Assembly (NCBI GenBank): GCA_021732085.1
Contig: JAKFVQ010000007.1
Coordinates: 401,372-465,371, forward strand
DNA: 64,000 bases
Origin: Candidatus Obscuribacterales bacterium
GTDB taxonomy: Bacteria > Cyanobacteriota > Vampirovibrionia > Obscuribacterales > Obscuribacteraceae
Direction: 5' to 3'
Below the pieces are notes generated by a model. That model ran no database searches, was not told where the DNA came from, and was given only the letters and a program-made list of their open reading frames with translations. Positions 8,647-18,311 of the stretch are shown here, piece by piece. A program made the translations under genes and the position numbers. Position 1 is the stretch's first letter, and every line of letters starts with the position of its first letter.

Positions 8647-11600
8647 ATGTTAGAGCAGAACGACAAGCAGAAAGACGTGGTCGAGGATGCCGCCGCAAAT
8701 AGCGGTGACTCCGCAGCCACGGAAAAGCAAGCCGACGCTGCCACAGCATTATCTCAAGAGTTTTCGTCTGAGCCGAGCCAAAGCAAATCAATCGGCTTTA
8801 GTTCTTTTGCGCAGCTCGTAGAGCAAACACAAAGGCCAGAGTCAAAAGAAGAAGTCACCCAAGGAAACGAAAGCTACAACGCCAGAAAGTCGTTAAGCAG
8901 CGAAATACTAACTTCATTTCAAGAAAGCAGCGGCGCTGGCCAAGAAATATCAGGGCGAAAACTTGACGCATCCAGCTCCTCCGTTGAAACGCCATCGCTT
9001 TCAATAACGGACATTGTTGCCGATCTGCCAAAAGATGAAGCAGGAGACGACAGCAGCTCTGATGGCAGCATTAAGACTTCTTATTTCAAAAGCAAGTTGA
9101 GCAAGGATTTATTGCGTGGTGCCAAGCACACCAATGAACACGTCGCCAACATCCATGCCGAACACTCTCCTGCAAAATCCTTCCACAATCAGCTCGATGC
9201 ACTTCCTTCAAGCGGAACACAAGATCTAGAAGCAGTTTCCAAGCCAACCCAAACCCACATTCTTAGAATCGACAAGCCCGAGTCCTTTAAGGATTTGGAG
9301 CGCACTACAGGTAGTGCGCAGCCACAAAGCAATCTTCTCGGCACGCCACCTAATGTCGAAGCATTCCCGCCAAATCCTCCTGCGATTACCATTCACAAGC
9401 CAAATATTGAAACAGAAAAGCCCGGTAGAGCTGCCGGTGCAAATGGAGAAACAACCATTGCTGGCGGAATAGCGCGTCCGGGGGACGGCACAGAAGCTTC
9501 GCCGAAGGATAAATTACCGACAATCAATTTTCCCACTGGTGGTGACAGGGTTCCGCTTGAGAAATTGCCAGCGGGAAACAACATCAATGTTCCCATCGAT
9601 AAATTCCCGAAGCCAGGTGACCTGATTCTTTCTCCGATCGATGTGAAAGGTCCGAAGAACAAAGACACAATTGATCTCCCTGTTACTGGAATTCCGCACA
9701 TTGGCGATAAATTTCCCAGTCCCGCAAACGTGCACCTCGGCACCATAAACGTCGGCAAAGAGCCGGAGCATAAGCTTCACTCTGACCCCGCAGTCTCGAC
9801 GCTTCCAGTGCAGCCTACATTTGGCTTGCCCCTCTATACAAGTATCAATGACGCAAAGGCTCCAGGCGCGAATAACGGCAATGGTCAAATCCGCGAGCTT
9901 CCAGCTACGACTTTTTCTAGGACCGAACCAGTCAACACCGTGGCCCCCGTGAGCCGCTATTCTTCCCAAGAGTGGATGAGCTCAATTGCATCGCAAACTC
10001 GCACTGAAGAAAAAGCAAAGACAGTAACCGAGCAAGAACGGCAACACACTGAAACCCAACGGAAAGAACTACAAAAAGAACAAAACAAGGAACTGCAAAA
10101 AGCGCCCGTAGAAAAAAGCCAAGCACAAGCTCAAATCGATTCATTCCGCGCGAAAAACGAGCAGGCGATACCATCTGAGGCTCTGCGAAATTCAACTCTC
10201 ATTGCATACAACGCGATTCCACAGGGCGCTGCTGAGAAGGTGTTTGCCGGCAAGTCGCTTGTTGCCGGCGGCGAGACACAACTGATGAGAAATACTAGTG
10301 CCGCAAAAAATGCCGAGATGGCAATGCCTCAACCATTCAAATTGAGCAATATGGATAAAGCTCTTTTCGTTCCGCCAAATCACAAAGCGACAAATTTGGA
10401 AGCGACGGTCAGGGGCGTTCAACGCGAGAGCGGAGCAATTGCAAACATCGGCAAGATTGAATTTGCAGCTAAGCGCGCAGTGGCAGCGGCAGAACACATT
10501 GTCGCAACGCAACAGCAAAGAACTCTTGAAAGAGTATCTGCTGTTAAAGCGTTGGACGTAGGAAAAGGTTTCGGCGAATCAAAAATCGAACCGAAAGTCG
10601 ATTTATCACAAGGTAAAAGCGCGCAAAAAATGTCGGGACTGGCGCAGCGCAATGAGATTTTAGTTTCAGCAGAGAAAGTACAGCAAAACCGAAGCGCCAT
10701 TCTTAGTGAGCAGGCGAAGGTAGACGAAACACGCAGACTAGATTCATCCTTCAGAAACGATCTGCAACTGCGATTTGATCCGACAGCGAAAGTCGACGCC
10801 ACTAAGCAAAGAGTAGTAGATCTTGCTCAAAGCAAGATTGAGACAGCGCTAACTACCAATCACAAATTCGTTCAAATCAAACCGGAACTGATATCCATCA
10901 CAGGAAAGGCTGACAGCAATTCGGCTCTTATCGCTAACTACAAACTCGATCGCGCATTCGCCAACAAAATCGTTTTTGCTGGAACAGTTGCAGCCGACTC
11001 GATGGTCGTCATTCAAAATACTCGCAAGACAGCAGCGGGCGCAGGCGAAATTGGATGCGCAAAGAAGGGTGAGAACAACCGATTCTTCCCCGGTGCCGAG
11101 CTAACACTAGCTGCCGTATTGTCTCTTTCAGGAGCACGCAAACGCCGTCGCGAAGAGCAATCCCAAATAACAACAAGCGCAAGTAATGAAATGTTGGCGA
11201 AACAAGTGTTGCATCGCCGAACACATATGGTTGAGGCAGGCGATACACTTCAATCAATCTCTGAACGCTTTTATGACACTCGCGAAGCGGCTGGACTTAT
11301 CGCTGATTTGAATGCGATGTCAATCACCCAGCAAAGCATGGATGGCAGAACAATTATTGAACTGCGAGTTCGACAAATATTGGAATTGCCTGAGGCCGAA
11401 GAAGTAAGCAAGTACCTGGCGACACTCTCGAAAAACTATAATGTAGAGAAGCTCGTGACAATCGTGAAAGAGAACAATGTTGATGTCGAACTCTTGCGCG
11501 ACTTTCTCGGAAAAGTTTGTGATGACAAAGCGGCCCCTGAGGGCGTATCCGCACTCGCTGCGGCTAACAGTGTTTTACCTGCCAAGCCTGAACTTCCAGA

Positions 11601-11727
11601 GCTGGTAATTGAGGATGACAAAACGCTCCCTCCGGCGAACGGACTCGGCGCGGTAGTCACCGATCTAGCAATGTTAATTTCCAATGGACTGAAACGTCCT
11701 ACAAGGGATTTGGGAGCGCTAAGTTAA
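8647..11727 (+). CDS. giant low-complexity protein with C-terminal LysM-like domain (paralogue A)
   Basis: The start at ATG 8647 follows AGGTGG by 9 nt; an in-frame ATG at 8548 has no such site. The product is 1026 residues with no signal peptide. Most of it is polar and probably disordered. A Pro-rich section (about 270-370) carries loosely repeated IDK/LPT..F..GD units, and Gln/Lys/Glu coiled-coil stretches follow. Near the C-terminus come a short hydrophobic segment (AELTLAAVLSLSGARKRRR), a LysM-like domain (HMVEAGDTLQSISERFYDTR...LIADLN) and an ILELPEAEE linker. The protein ends in GLGAVVTDLAML...LKRPTRDLG. LysM domains bind peptidoglycan or other GlcNAc polymers. It is followed at 126 bp by a paralogue with the same C-terminal architecture. 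Confidence 0.85.
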   Translation: MLEQNDKQKDVVEDAAANSGDSAATEKQADAATALSQEFSSEPSQSKSIGFSSFAQLVEQTQRPESKEEVTQGNESYNARKSLSSEILTSFQESSGAGQEISGRKLDASSSSVETPSLSITDIVADLPKDEAGDDSSSDGSIKTSYFKSKLSKDLLRGAKHTNEHVANIHAEHSPAKSFHNQLDALPSSGTQDLEAVSKPTQTHILRIDKPESFKDLERTTGSAQPQSNLLGTPPNVEAFPPNPPAITIHKPNIETEKPGRAAGANGETTIAGGIARPGDGTEASPKDKLPTINFPTGGDRVPLEKLPAGNNINVPIDKFPKPGDLILSPIDVKGPKNKDTIDLPVTGIPHIGDKFPSPANVHLGTINVGKEPEHKLHSDPAVSTLPVQPTFGLPLYTSINDAKAPGANNGNGQIRELPATTFSRTEPVNTVAPVSRYSSQEWMSSIASQTRTEEKAKTVTEQERQHTETQRKELQKEQNKELQKAPVEKSQAQAQIDSFRAKNEQAIPSEALRNSTLIAYNAIPQGAAEKVFAGKSLVAGGETQLMRNTSAAKNAEMAMPQPFKLSNMDKALFVPPNHKATNLEATVRGVQRESGAIANIGKIEFAAKRAVAAAEHIVATQQQRTLERVSAVKALDVGKGFGESKIEPKVDLSQGKSAQKMSGLAQRNEILVSAEKVQQNRSAILSEQAKVDETRRLDSSFRNDLQLRFDPTAKVDATKQRVVDLAQSKIETALTTNHKFVQIKPELISITGKADSNSALIANYKLDRAFANKIVFAGTVAADSMVVIQNTRKTAAGAGEIGCAKKGENNRFFPGAELTLAAVLSLSGARKRRREEQSQITTSASNEMLAKQVLHRRTHMVEAGDTLQSISERFYDTREAAGLIADLNAMSITQQSMDGRTIIELRVRQILELPEAEEVSKYLATLSKNYNVEKLVTIVKENNVDVELLRDFLGKVCDDKAAPEGVSALAAANSVLPAKPELPELVIEDDKTLPPANGLGAVVTDLAMLISNGLKRPTRDLGALS

Positions 11728-11754
11728 CTGCACAGTTGTGCAGAAAGAACTGTG
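11728..11754 (+). other. two mutually exclusive hairpins between the LysM genes
   Basis: Directly after the stop of paralogue A, CTGCACA (11728-11734) is complementary to TGTGCAG (11737-11743). The overlapping CACAGTT (11731-11737) is complementary to AACTGTG (11748-11754). The two pairings cannot form together. The sequence shows the complementarity only; a role in attenuation or mRNA stability between the paralogues is a guess. No T-run follows. Confidence 0.35.
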
Positions 11755-11853
11755 TGAGACGCGCTTAACTTCGCCAGGCGGAAATCCTACACTGTTTTCA
11801 GGGAGAGGGACCAGCGTGCTTTTAGCTCGCCTATGTCCTGCTGGGAGCAAAGT

Positions 11854-14733
11854 ATGGCTGACGAGCTGGAAAATTCCAAAGAGTCGGGAGAAAAGGGCGA
11901 CAAGAGCGCCGGCGAATCTTCCATGGGCTCAGGCGCCGCAGCCGGCGAGCGTCTTTCTCAAGAAAGCTTTCCTTCAAGGGAAGAGAGCAGACAGCTCAGT
12001 GGACGGAACTCCGAAACAGAACAGTCGGAGCAATCAGCCAGCAGATTTTCTCAAGACCGCGCATCCGATTTTACTAATCAGAATTTTGTAAGACCAGAAC
12101 AACAAGTATCAAAGTCTGTTGCACAGAACTTACCGCAGCTCCAACTCGATACGAACAGAACCGCTCAGCGTAATCTTGAACAGCCGGTGAATTCCAATAT
12201 TGCATCCAGCTTCGAGAAAGGCTCGAAGTTGATTGCAGAGATGACAATTTCCCACGATAACAGCGCAAACGCAGACAAAGCCGTGAAAACTCTTGATGCG
12301 TTCAAATCCACCAACAATAGCGTGGCGAAGCTAGCATCAAATGATTCAGCGACTGCAGCCATGCAAAATTTGGAGCGTTCCACAAGCCTTAGCAACGCGG
12401 TGAACTCACAAGACAATGTCGCTCAAACTGAACGTAAGTCAGATATCCAAAACGCTTTTGCTGACAAGAGAATTTCCGATTCACTCATTAGTCCTGATGC
12501 TATGCAGAAGACAAATTCAATGAAGGACTTGGCGGCTCCGGCTTCAAAGCTTGACCTGGCATCCTTCAGCGAGAATCAGGTAGCAAAATCTTTCACAGAT
12601 AAAGGCATCTTCGAAAATAAACAGCTGATTGCGGACGCTGCCTTCAAGAATGATGCAAAACTCTCAAAAGAAGCAACCGACATTACTAAAGTGGATATAT
12701 CGGCATCTAAAAATGAAACGATGCTGAGAGTTGATAGTCAGACGGCAACGGCTAACCAGTCTAAGGTAGCCGATCTTCAGCGCTTTCAGAGTGAAGCACT
12801 ACGTCCGGACAAATCGCTCGGAGAATTCAAACCCGAGACAAAAATGGACAAGAGCCTGGCAGCTGAAAAACTAGGCTCTAATGACGCCATGCGCAATCTT
12901 GATCAAAGCAAACCAGCAGATCCGACCCGCAACGAAAACGTTCGCCAATTAGAAAAGCCTGTAAGTGATACCCTGAGAAACGCAGAGTCAAAGAGTCCGG
13001 ATCAGCCGAGAGTTCCAGAAACACGATCAGAAGCGAGCAACACTCGTTCCGACAATCGCCAAGCTGAAACAATTAAGGCACCGGAGCAGTCAGCACGAGC
13101 AGCTGACGCCAGAGGAGCAGATGAAACGTTCAAGAAGCCGGCAGCAGCGGTCGAGCAAGCCTCCCCAACAAAAATGGAGCCGGTTAAGGCAGAAACTGCA
13201 AAACAAGAGACCGCAAAGCCAGAAGCTCCAAAAGTAGAACCTGCTAAGGTAGAAGCTGCAAAACCCGAAGCAGCAAAGCAAGAAGCCACAAAGCAAGAAT
13301 TAAAAGAAACTACAAAGCCAGAGCATGCAACACAACGCTCGCAACAGGCTGACCGCCAGGACGACAATGTTCCGGTCGCAGCGATTGCGGCAGCCGCGGC
13401 GGCAGCTGCCAACGCAGCTCGCGAGGCTGATAAGGCAAATGCAACAAGCAAGCCTGCTGATCAACAAAGCAAAATAGACGGCGCCGGCAACTCCTTAAAC
13501 CGCGCCACCATTAATGGTATCAATGCCGCTGACGCAGCAATTCAAACAGTCAAAGCAAGCGGAGATAAGACCACAACTCCAGCTCTCGGACGCGATATTC
13601 ATCCGTCAGACAACAAAGGCGTTGCGCTTTCAGCGGAGAAAGCTGCAAACGCAAATGCCCAAGATTTGACCGGAAAGGCAATGCGCATTGATGGCAGCAT
13701 TCAACAAACTTCTAGACTCGCCGACCAATCAACAGTCAATGGAAAGCCTGAAACCGGAGCCGTTTCCCTTCGTGGCGAAATCAGCGCAAATGGACGCGTA
13801 GCCGAAAGAAACGAAGCGGTAGCAGGAAAGGATATCAGCGCCAAAGCAGATACGTCCGCAATCAATAGCCGCGCAGAAGCAGCCGTGAAGGGCTCAGCCG
13901 ATCCACGTTGCATTCAGTTCGATGGAACAGTCAAAGCAACAGGCGATGCAGCTCGCAGCGAGAAAGAACTAGAGCTGCAAGGCTCAGAAGCAGCTGACGG
14001 AGATTCCGAAGAAGGCGACAACAAGGTCAAAGTCAAACGCTACACTGTAAATGGTAATAAGCTATATCTAACAGGCGTCGAAATCAGCCTCGCAGCGTTG
14101 CTTACTATGGCTGGTGCAGCTCGTCTACGCGCAGACAAGGCCGACGACAAGCAGGAAGCAAGCGATGGAGAAGAAGGGAAGGATAAAGACTCCCAGGTAT
14201 TCATCCGCAGAACATATATGGTCCAAGAAGGCGACACCCTTCTTTCCATTGCCGAAGATATCTACAACAATCGCCATGCAGCATGGCTTATCGCAGACAT
14301 GAATGCTGCAAACACCAAGGAAGCATGGATAGACGGCAGACGCGTAGTTGAGCTGCAAGCACGCCAGATTCTTGAATTGCCAGAGGCAGAGGAACTGATT
14401 CAGTTCACCGCGAAACAACGCCGTGATTTCGATCCAGAGAAATTGGTCACCGTCGTTACGCAAAATGTTGTTGACCGCGAACTGCTTCAAGCTTTCCTCG
14501 GAACAGTTTCCGGCCAGGCCGACAGCGAAGCGTCCAACGTGAAGGGCACCGTTAGAGCTACTGCGGTTGTTCCAGCCAGCCAGCAACTGCCAGAGCTAAC
14601 AATAGAAGGCATGGAAATCGACGAACAGCGCTTTCCGCCAACTGGACTTGGCGCCGTAATCACAGATCTAGCAACCATGATCAAACAAAGTCTAAAACGC
14701 CCAACAAGAGATCTCGGTGGTGCTGTCAGCTAG
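11854..14733 (+). CDS. giant low-complexity protein with C-terminal LysM-like domain (paralogue B)
   Basis: The start at ATG 11854 (MADELENSKES) follows GGGAG by 6 nt; the ATG at 11833 is less likely. The product is 959 residues without a signal peptide, dominated by Ser/Ala/Asn/Lys low complexity. Residues about 440-490 carry Lys-Pro-Glu/Ala-Lys repeats (AKPEA, AKQEA, PAKVEA). Residues about 507-525 are an almost pure Ala stretch. The C-terminus mirrors paralogue A: a short hydrophobic patch (VEISLAALLTMAGAARLR), a LysM-like domain (YMVQEGDTLLSIAEDIYNNR...WLIADMN), ARQILELPEAEE, and the end GLGAVITDLATMI...LKRPTRDLGG. The N-terminal halves are not alignable by eye, so only the tail is conserved. 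Peptidoglycan association is inferred from LysM; the export route is not evident. Confidence 0.85.
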   Translation: MADELENSKESGEKGDKSAGESSMGSGAAAGERLSQESFPSREESRQLSGRNSETEQSEQSASRFSQDRASDFTNQNFVRPEQQVSKSVAQNLPQLQLDTNRTAQRNLEQPVNSNIASSFEKGSKLIAEMTISHDNSANADKAVKTLDAFKSTNNSVAKLASNDSATAAMQNLERSTSLSNAVNSQDNVAQTERKSDIQNAFADKRISDSLISPDAMQKTNSMKDLAAPASKLDLASFSENQVAKSFTDKGIFENKQLIADAAFKNDAKLSKEATDITKVDISASKNETMLRVDSQTATANQSKVADLQRFQSEALRPDKSLGEFKPETKMDKSLAAEKLGSNDAMRNLDQSKPADPTRNENVRQLEKPVSDTLRNAESKSPDQPRVPETRSEASNTRSDNRQAETIKAPEQSARAADARGADETFKKPAAAVEQASPTKMEPVKAETAKQETAKPEAPKVEPAKVEAAKPEAAKQEATKQELKETTKPEHATQRSQQADRQDDNVPVAAIAAAAAAAANAAREADKANATSKPADQQSKIDGAGNSLNRATINGINAADAAIQTVKASGDKTTTPALGRDIHPSDNKGVALSAEKAANANAQDLTGKAMRIDGSIQQTSRLADQSTVNGKPETGAVSLRGEISANGRVAERNEAVAGKDISAKADTSAINSRAEAAVKGSADPRCIQFDGTVKATGDAARSEKELELQGSEAADGDSEEGDNKVKVKRYTVNGNKLYLTGVEISLAALLTMAGAARLRADKADDKQEASDGEEGKDKDSQVFIRRTYMVQEGDTLLSIAEDIYNNRHAAWLIADMNAANTKEAWIDGRRVVELQARQILELPEAEELIQFTAKQRRDFDPEKLVTVVTQNVVDRELLQAFLGTVSGQADSEASNVKGTVRATAVVPASQQLPELTIEGMEIDEQRFPPTGLGAVITDLATMIKQSLKRPTRDLGGAVS

Positions 14734-14907
14734 TTCATGTCGGCAATCGCCAATTGAAAACAAAAGAATTCAGCAAAGACTTTCACAATGACGTGTTTGG
14801 GATTCTGACCGCCGTATCCTTCCCCAGCATTCTTGGTGGCAATCAAAAAATAGATTTTCCTGGGAACTATTCCTATGATTTTCGCTTCCATATAAACATA
14901 TAAAGCT

Positions 14908-14980
14908 GACGCCACCCCAAACCTCGCAGAGTTGTATCTGCAACAGTGCTTGAAACGGAGGTGGCGTCGCTTTTTCTTTC
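14908..14980 (+). terminator. bidirectional terminator between convergent genes
   Basis: GACGCCACC (14908-14916) pairs with GGTGGCGTC (14960-14968). The stem extends outward as AAAGC/GCTTT with one bulged T, and the loop holds its own hairpin (GCAGA/TCTGC). GCTTTTTCTTTC follows on the plus strand. It lies between the stop of the second LysM gene and the stop of the convergent receiver-kinase gene. The rest of 14734-15003 shows nothing else recognisable. Confidence 0.65.
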
Positions 14981-15003
14981 TGCGGCTTTATGAGCACGCA
15001 CAA

Positions 15004-16275
15004 TTATTGAATCGTATTTAATAGCTTCTCAAGGTCATCGCTCAAGTCGTCTACAGATTGATAACGCAGATCTGCTTTTTTCTCCAGACACTTGTCGAGA
15101 ATGGACTGAACAAACTCTATTTGCGGAAGGTCCGGTATTTTATCGACAAGTGGACCAGGGGTTTCGATCAAATGCTTAACAGCAACAGCCTGCATGGTAT
15201 CTGCTTCAAACGGGACAGAGCCGGTGAGCAGCTCATACAACATTACGCCCAACGCATAGATATCGGCTCTTGCATCGACATTACGATCCTCTAGCTGCTC
15301 GGGCGAAATGTAGTCAATGGTACCAATCACAGTGCCTTCCCGGGTTAATCTATCGGCCGAACCGACAAGACGTGCAATTCCGAAATCTACAATTTTCACA
15401 GCGTCGACACGGCTTTTGTTCTCTTGAATCAATATGTTTTCCGGCTTCAGATCCCTGTGCACAATGCCTGCCAGGTGAGCATCGCGCAGCCCCGAGCAAA
15501 TTTGAATCATTACCGCTGCCGCAGTTCTAAGAGACAGCCGACCGGCACGATCCAAGAAGTCGCGCAGAGGCTCGCCCTCGACGAGCTCCATGACTAGAAA
15601 AGGCAGCCTATCATCAATACAGCCGGCATCGTAGATGGTGACAACATTGGGATGTTTGATCTTCGCCATCAATTGGCATTCATGCTCAAAGCGCTTCATC
15701 GTTTCGCTATTGCCAATCAAATGGCCCTGCATGACTTTAACCACGACATGGCGGTTCATCCTTTGATCCAGTGCCTTCCACACATTGGCTGAGCCACCAG
15801 TTCCTATGGAATGATCGAGCAAATAGCGCTCCGCGATCAAAGAGCCATTCAAGACAACAGCGGCAGAAACTGCTGGTTTTGGAGAGTATTCGAGCGAGCG
15901 GCGCAAAATTGACTTAACACGAGCGCCAAGTTCTCTCATTGAGAATGGCTTGGTAATGTAATCGTCTCCGCCGGACTCTAGACCCAGCTCTTTATCATCG
16001 ATCGATGTGCGCCCAGTCATAAATAGGATAGGAGTCAATCCGCCCACCGAGCGAAACTCCTGACACAACTCCAAACCGGTAAGCTCACCTAAATCCCAAT
16101 CCAAAATGATCAGGTCGAAGTCCTCGCTCTTCAGCAACATTTTTGCCCGAGCCAAAGGAGCATTATGCTGGTAGTCAACGGAAAAACCGGAGCCTTCCAG
16201 AAAGTCCTTGACGACCATCCCTAATTGGCGGTCGTCTTCAACAAGCAAAATATTCTTCTTCTCTTCTTCTGCCAC
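15004..16275 (-). CDS. receiver domain - Ser/Thr protein kinase fusion
   Basis: A 423-residue protein with two modules. Residues 5-125 are a CheY-like receiver: acidic pocket VEDD (12-15), phosphoacceptor D59 in IILDWD, T87 and K109 in ITKPF. Residues about 150-420 are a eukaryotic-type kinase: glycine loop GTGGSANV (158-165), ATP-anchoring K180, catalytic HRDLKPEN (273-280), DFG (297-299) and the APE-like ISPEQ. All residues needed for both phosphotransfer and kinase activity are present. No membrane segment is seen, so it is probably cytosolic. Phosphorylation of the receiver by a histidine kinase may gate Ser/Thr kinase activity; this is inference. It lies 146 bp downstream of the outer-membrane barrel gene on the same strand. 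Confidence 0.93.
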   Translation of the reverse strand: MAEEEKKNILLVEDDRQLGMVVKDFLEGSGFSVDYQHNAPLARAKMLLKSEDFDLIILDWDLGELTGLELCQEFRSVGGLTPILFMTGRTSIDDKELGLESGGDDYITKPFSMRELGARVKSILRRSLEYSPKPAVSAAVVLNGSLIAERYLLDHSIGTGGSANVWKALDQRMNRHVVVKVMQGHLIGNSETMKRFEHECQLMAKIKHPNVVTIYDAGCIDDRLPFLVMELVEGEPLRDFLDRAGRLSLRTAAAVMIQICSGLRDAHLAGIVHRDLKPENILIQENKSRVDAVKIVDFGIARLVGSADRLTREGTVIGTIDYISPEQLEDRNVDARADIYALGVMLYELLTGSVPFEADTMQAVAVKHLIETPGPLVDKIPDLPQIEFVQSILDKCLEKKADLRYQSVDDLSDDLEKLLNTIQ

Positions 16276-16421
16276 GAGTTTCTTAAGCCGCGGTCAGCTT
16301 GCAAAGAGAAAGGAGAATTCTTGCTCAAAATAGTCTGACGGCAGTCACGCCATCTCAACTCTATATAAGGAATGGAGTTTGCCGGGATGGTCTCCAAACC
16401 CTAGTTTCTGATTCTCGTAAC

Positions 16422-17909
16422 TTACTGCTGCAAACTGACTGGAATGATCTCATCGCCATCAACGATACCAGATCCAGCGGCGGTAGAGGAAACGGCCAGA
16501 GCTGTCGGCTTCCCATCTATAGATGATGCATCTGAAAGATTGTCGGGATTTTCAGTGGTCTTTGGAGCTTTCGGAATCAGCGCAGTCGGCTGCTTCTCAT
16601 TGGCCGCGTCGAGACTTGTAAGCTCACTACCATCGTCATTCAAGAAGCCGTGTATTGGCTGCGGACTGCTAGCGATAAGCTCATGAGCACCGGGCACATA
16701 TGCCGACGGCTTTGCTGGCTCTTTCTTTTGATTATTCGGAGCGGGCGGTTCGCCCTCTTGCTCCTCAAGCTGTTGGCGCAATTGTTCAAGGGCGGAGGTC
16801 AGCGCCGGCTTTGCCATTGCCATTCTCAAGCCCCAGAAGAAACGGAAGTCCATCCCCGAGAGACCAGGGCGATTACCAGAATGGAAGTTCCAAATTGGTT
16901 CTGCTCTTATAAAAGCTTGCAGTCCCGGCAACTGTTTGATCACCCGGCGAGAAATTTCAAAGTCGGAAATAAACGAGTAGTTGTTTACCGGAATAGTTGC
17001 GTTGCGGCGGAACGGATGACGGAAGTTCTGCACGAAGGTTGTTGAAGCGGAGAAGCTCCAACCATTTCTTTGGTAAAGCATGCCCCATGTATAGAAGGGA
17101 TCGATTTCTTTAGTCGGAGCTTGGAATGGACGCTTACCGCGAAGCTGCAATAGAGCGTTGGCGAAGAGCACCGTCCGTGGGGTCAGTACATAAGATGCCG
17201 TCAAGCCAGGCAAATAGTCAAATACGCAGGCTTGGTGCAGCTGATAAAGTTCCCGCCATTGGATTTCTGCTTGAATGTTTCCGCGACTGGTAATTGGAAT
17301 GTCTTGCTGCAAACCCATACCAATCGAATGGATAACGGTGTTCAAGCGAACATTTCGCGCCAATTGGTCGCGAATCATGAAGTAGTTTCCGTATAGACGT
17401 GTATGCGGAGTCAAAGTCCAACCAACGGTTACGTTGGGCAGCACACGGAAGACCAGGTCATCGTTGGAAGCAAGCCCGATAATGTCATAAATTTGAGCTT
17501 GCTGGAATGCGTTAAGCAAGCGGAATGTTTGGGGCGGCGGCAACTGCCTGATCAAAGACTCTTTCTTTGGAAACTGGAATGGATTGGATTCATAGCGACC
17601 CGACACTTCCACAGTGCTGTTGAAGTAGAGCCGGGAAGGCAGCTTCTGCAAAATGCGCAACTGCAAGTTTTCAGCAAAGCTCAAGCGATTCTGCACCGTG
17701 GGCAGAGGCAGAGTATCTGTTGGAATGATGGTGCTTGAGGTGACAGGCGTCGGTGCCGTGAACGACTCCACTCTAGGTGTGACGGCAGGCGTCGCGCCAG
17801 CAGTGCCCTGCGCTATGGTCTGAGCCATCGCATATATTGGATTCACTAAGGCTGCTAGAACAAGGGAGCTCATGGTGAGCGCCTTGTGCTGCACAGATAG
17901 ATGCATCAT
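16422..17909 (-). CDS. putative outer-membrane beta-barrel protein
   Basis: I place the start at ATG 17909 behind AAGGGG, giving 495 residues (an upstream TTG at 17957 lacks support). A signal peptide (MMHLSVQHKALTMSSLVLAALVNP) is cleaved near YAMAQ. From about residue 75 to 370 the chain alternates hydrophobic and polar residues with many aromatic girdle residues and short turns, for example RLYFNSTVEVSGRYESN, TVGWTLTPHTRLYGNYF and GWSFSASTTFVQNF. This is the pattern of transmembrane beta strands. The C-terminal 120 residues are a Pro/Ser-rich acidic tail. I do not recognise the family or a substrate. It is divergent from the NarL-type regulator gene across a 402-bp gap. Confidence 0.72.
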   Translation of the reverse strand: MMHLSVQHKALTMSSLVLAALVNPIYAMAQTIAQGTAGATPAVTPRVESFTAPTPVTSSTIIPTDTLPLPTVQNRLSFAENLQLRILQKLPSRLYFNSTVEVSGRYESNPFQFPKKESLIRQLPPPQTFRLLNAFQQAQIYDIIGLASNDDLVFRVLPNVTVGWTLTPHTRLYGNYFMIRDQLARNVRLNTVIHSIGMGLQQDIPITSRGNIQAEIQWRELYQLHQACVFDYLPGLTASYVLTPRTVLFANALLQLRGKRPFQAPTKEIDPFYTWGMLYQRNGWSFSASTTFVQNFRHPFRRNATIPVNNYSFISDFEISRRVIKQLPGLQAFIRAEPIWNFHSGNRPGLSGMDFRFFWGLRMAMAKPALTSALEQLRQQLEEQEGEPPAPNNQKKEPAKPSAYVPGAHELIASSPQPIHGFLNDDGSELTSLDAANEKQPTALIPKAPKTTENPDNLSDASSIDGKPTALAVSSTAAGSGIVDGDEIIPVSLQQ

Positions 17910-18145
17910 GTCCCCTTCCCAAAGTCCTGACGGACCGAACACCAATTTTTTTTTCAAAAGATAGTTCTGAATCTAAAAGAGCTATCTTCCCTCATAGTAA
18001 GCACCGTCCATGTTACCCGCATCAGGGCACTTGAGCAACTTCTTTATATCCTGGGAAAACCCATAACTTTTAGGACTTTCAGACCAAAAACAGTCTTCAT
18101 TGCTGCTTGACAGCATTGCAATATGCCCTCTATCCATATGCAGAC

Positions 18146-18174
18146 TTGACGGATCGTCCGGATTTGCGTAATTT
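18146..18174 (+). promoter_or_regulatory. sigma70-type promoter for the NarL-type regulator
   Basis: TTGACG (18146-18151), a 17-nt spacer and TAATTT (18169-18174) lie about 130 nt upstream of the regulator start, on its strand. Nothing else stands out in the 402-bp divergent interval 17910-18311. Confidence 0.5.
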
Positions 18175-18311
18175 AGCAGCGAATAGCAGTTAATAACATT
18201 TCACACCGCGCGGCGGCCTTGATAGAATTAGACCCTAAAATGGCTTTGTCAACATGGCATCATTGCCAGGTTACGAAGGAAGACAGGACAGAAAAGAGAC
18301 TGGAGTAATCC

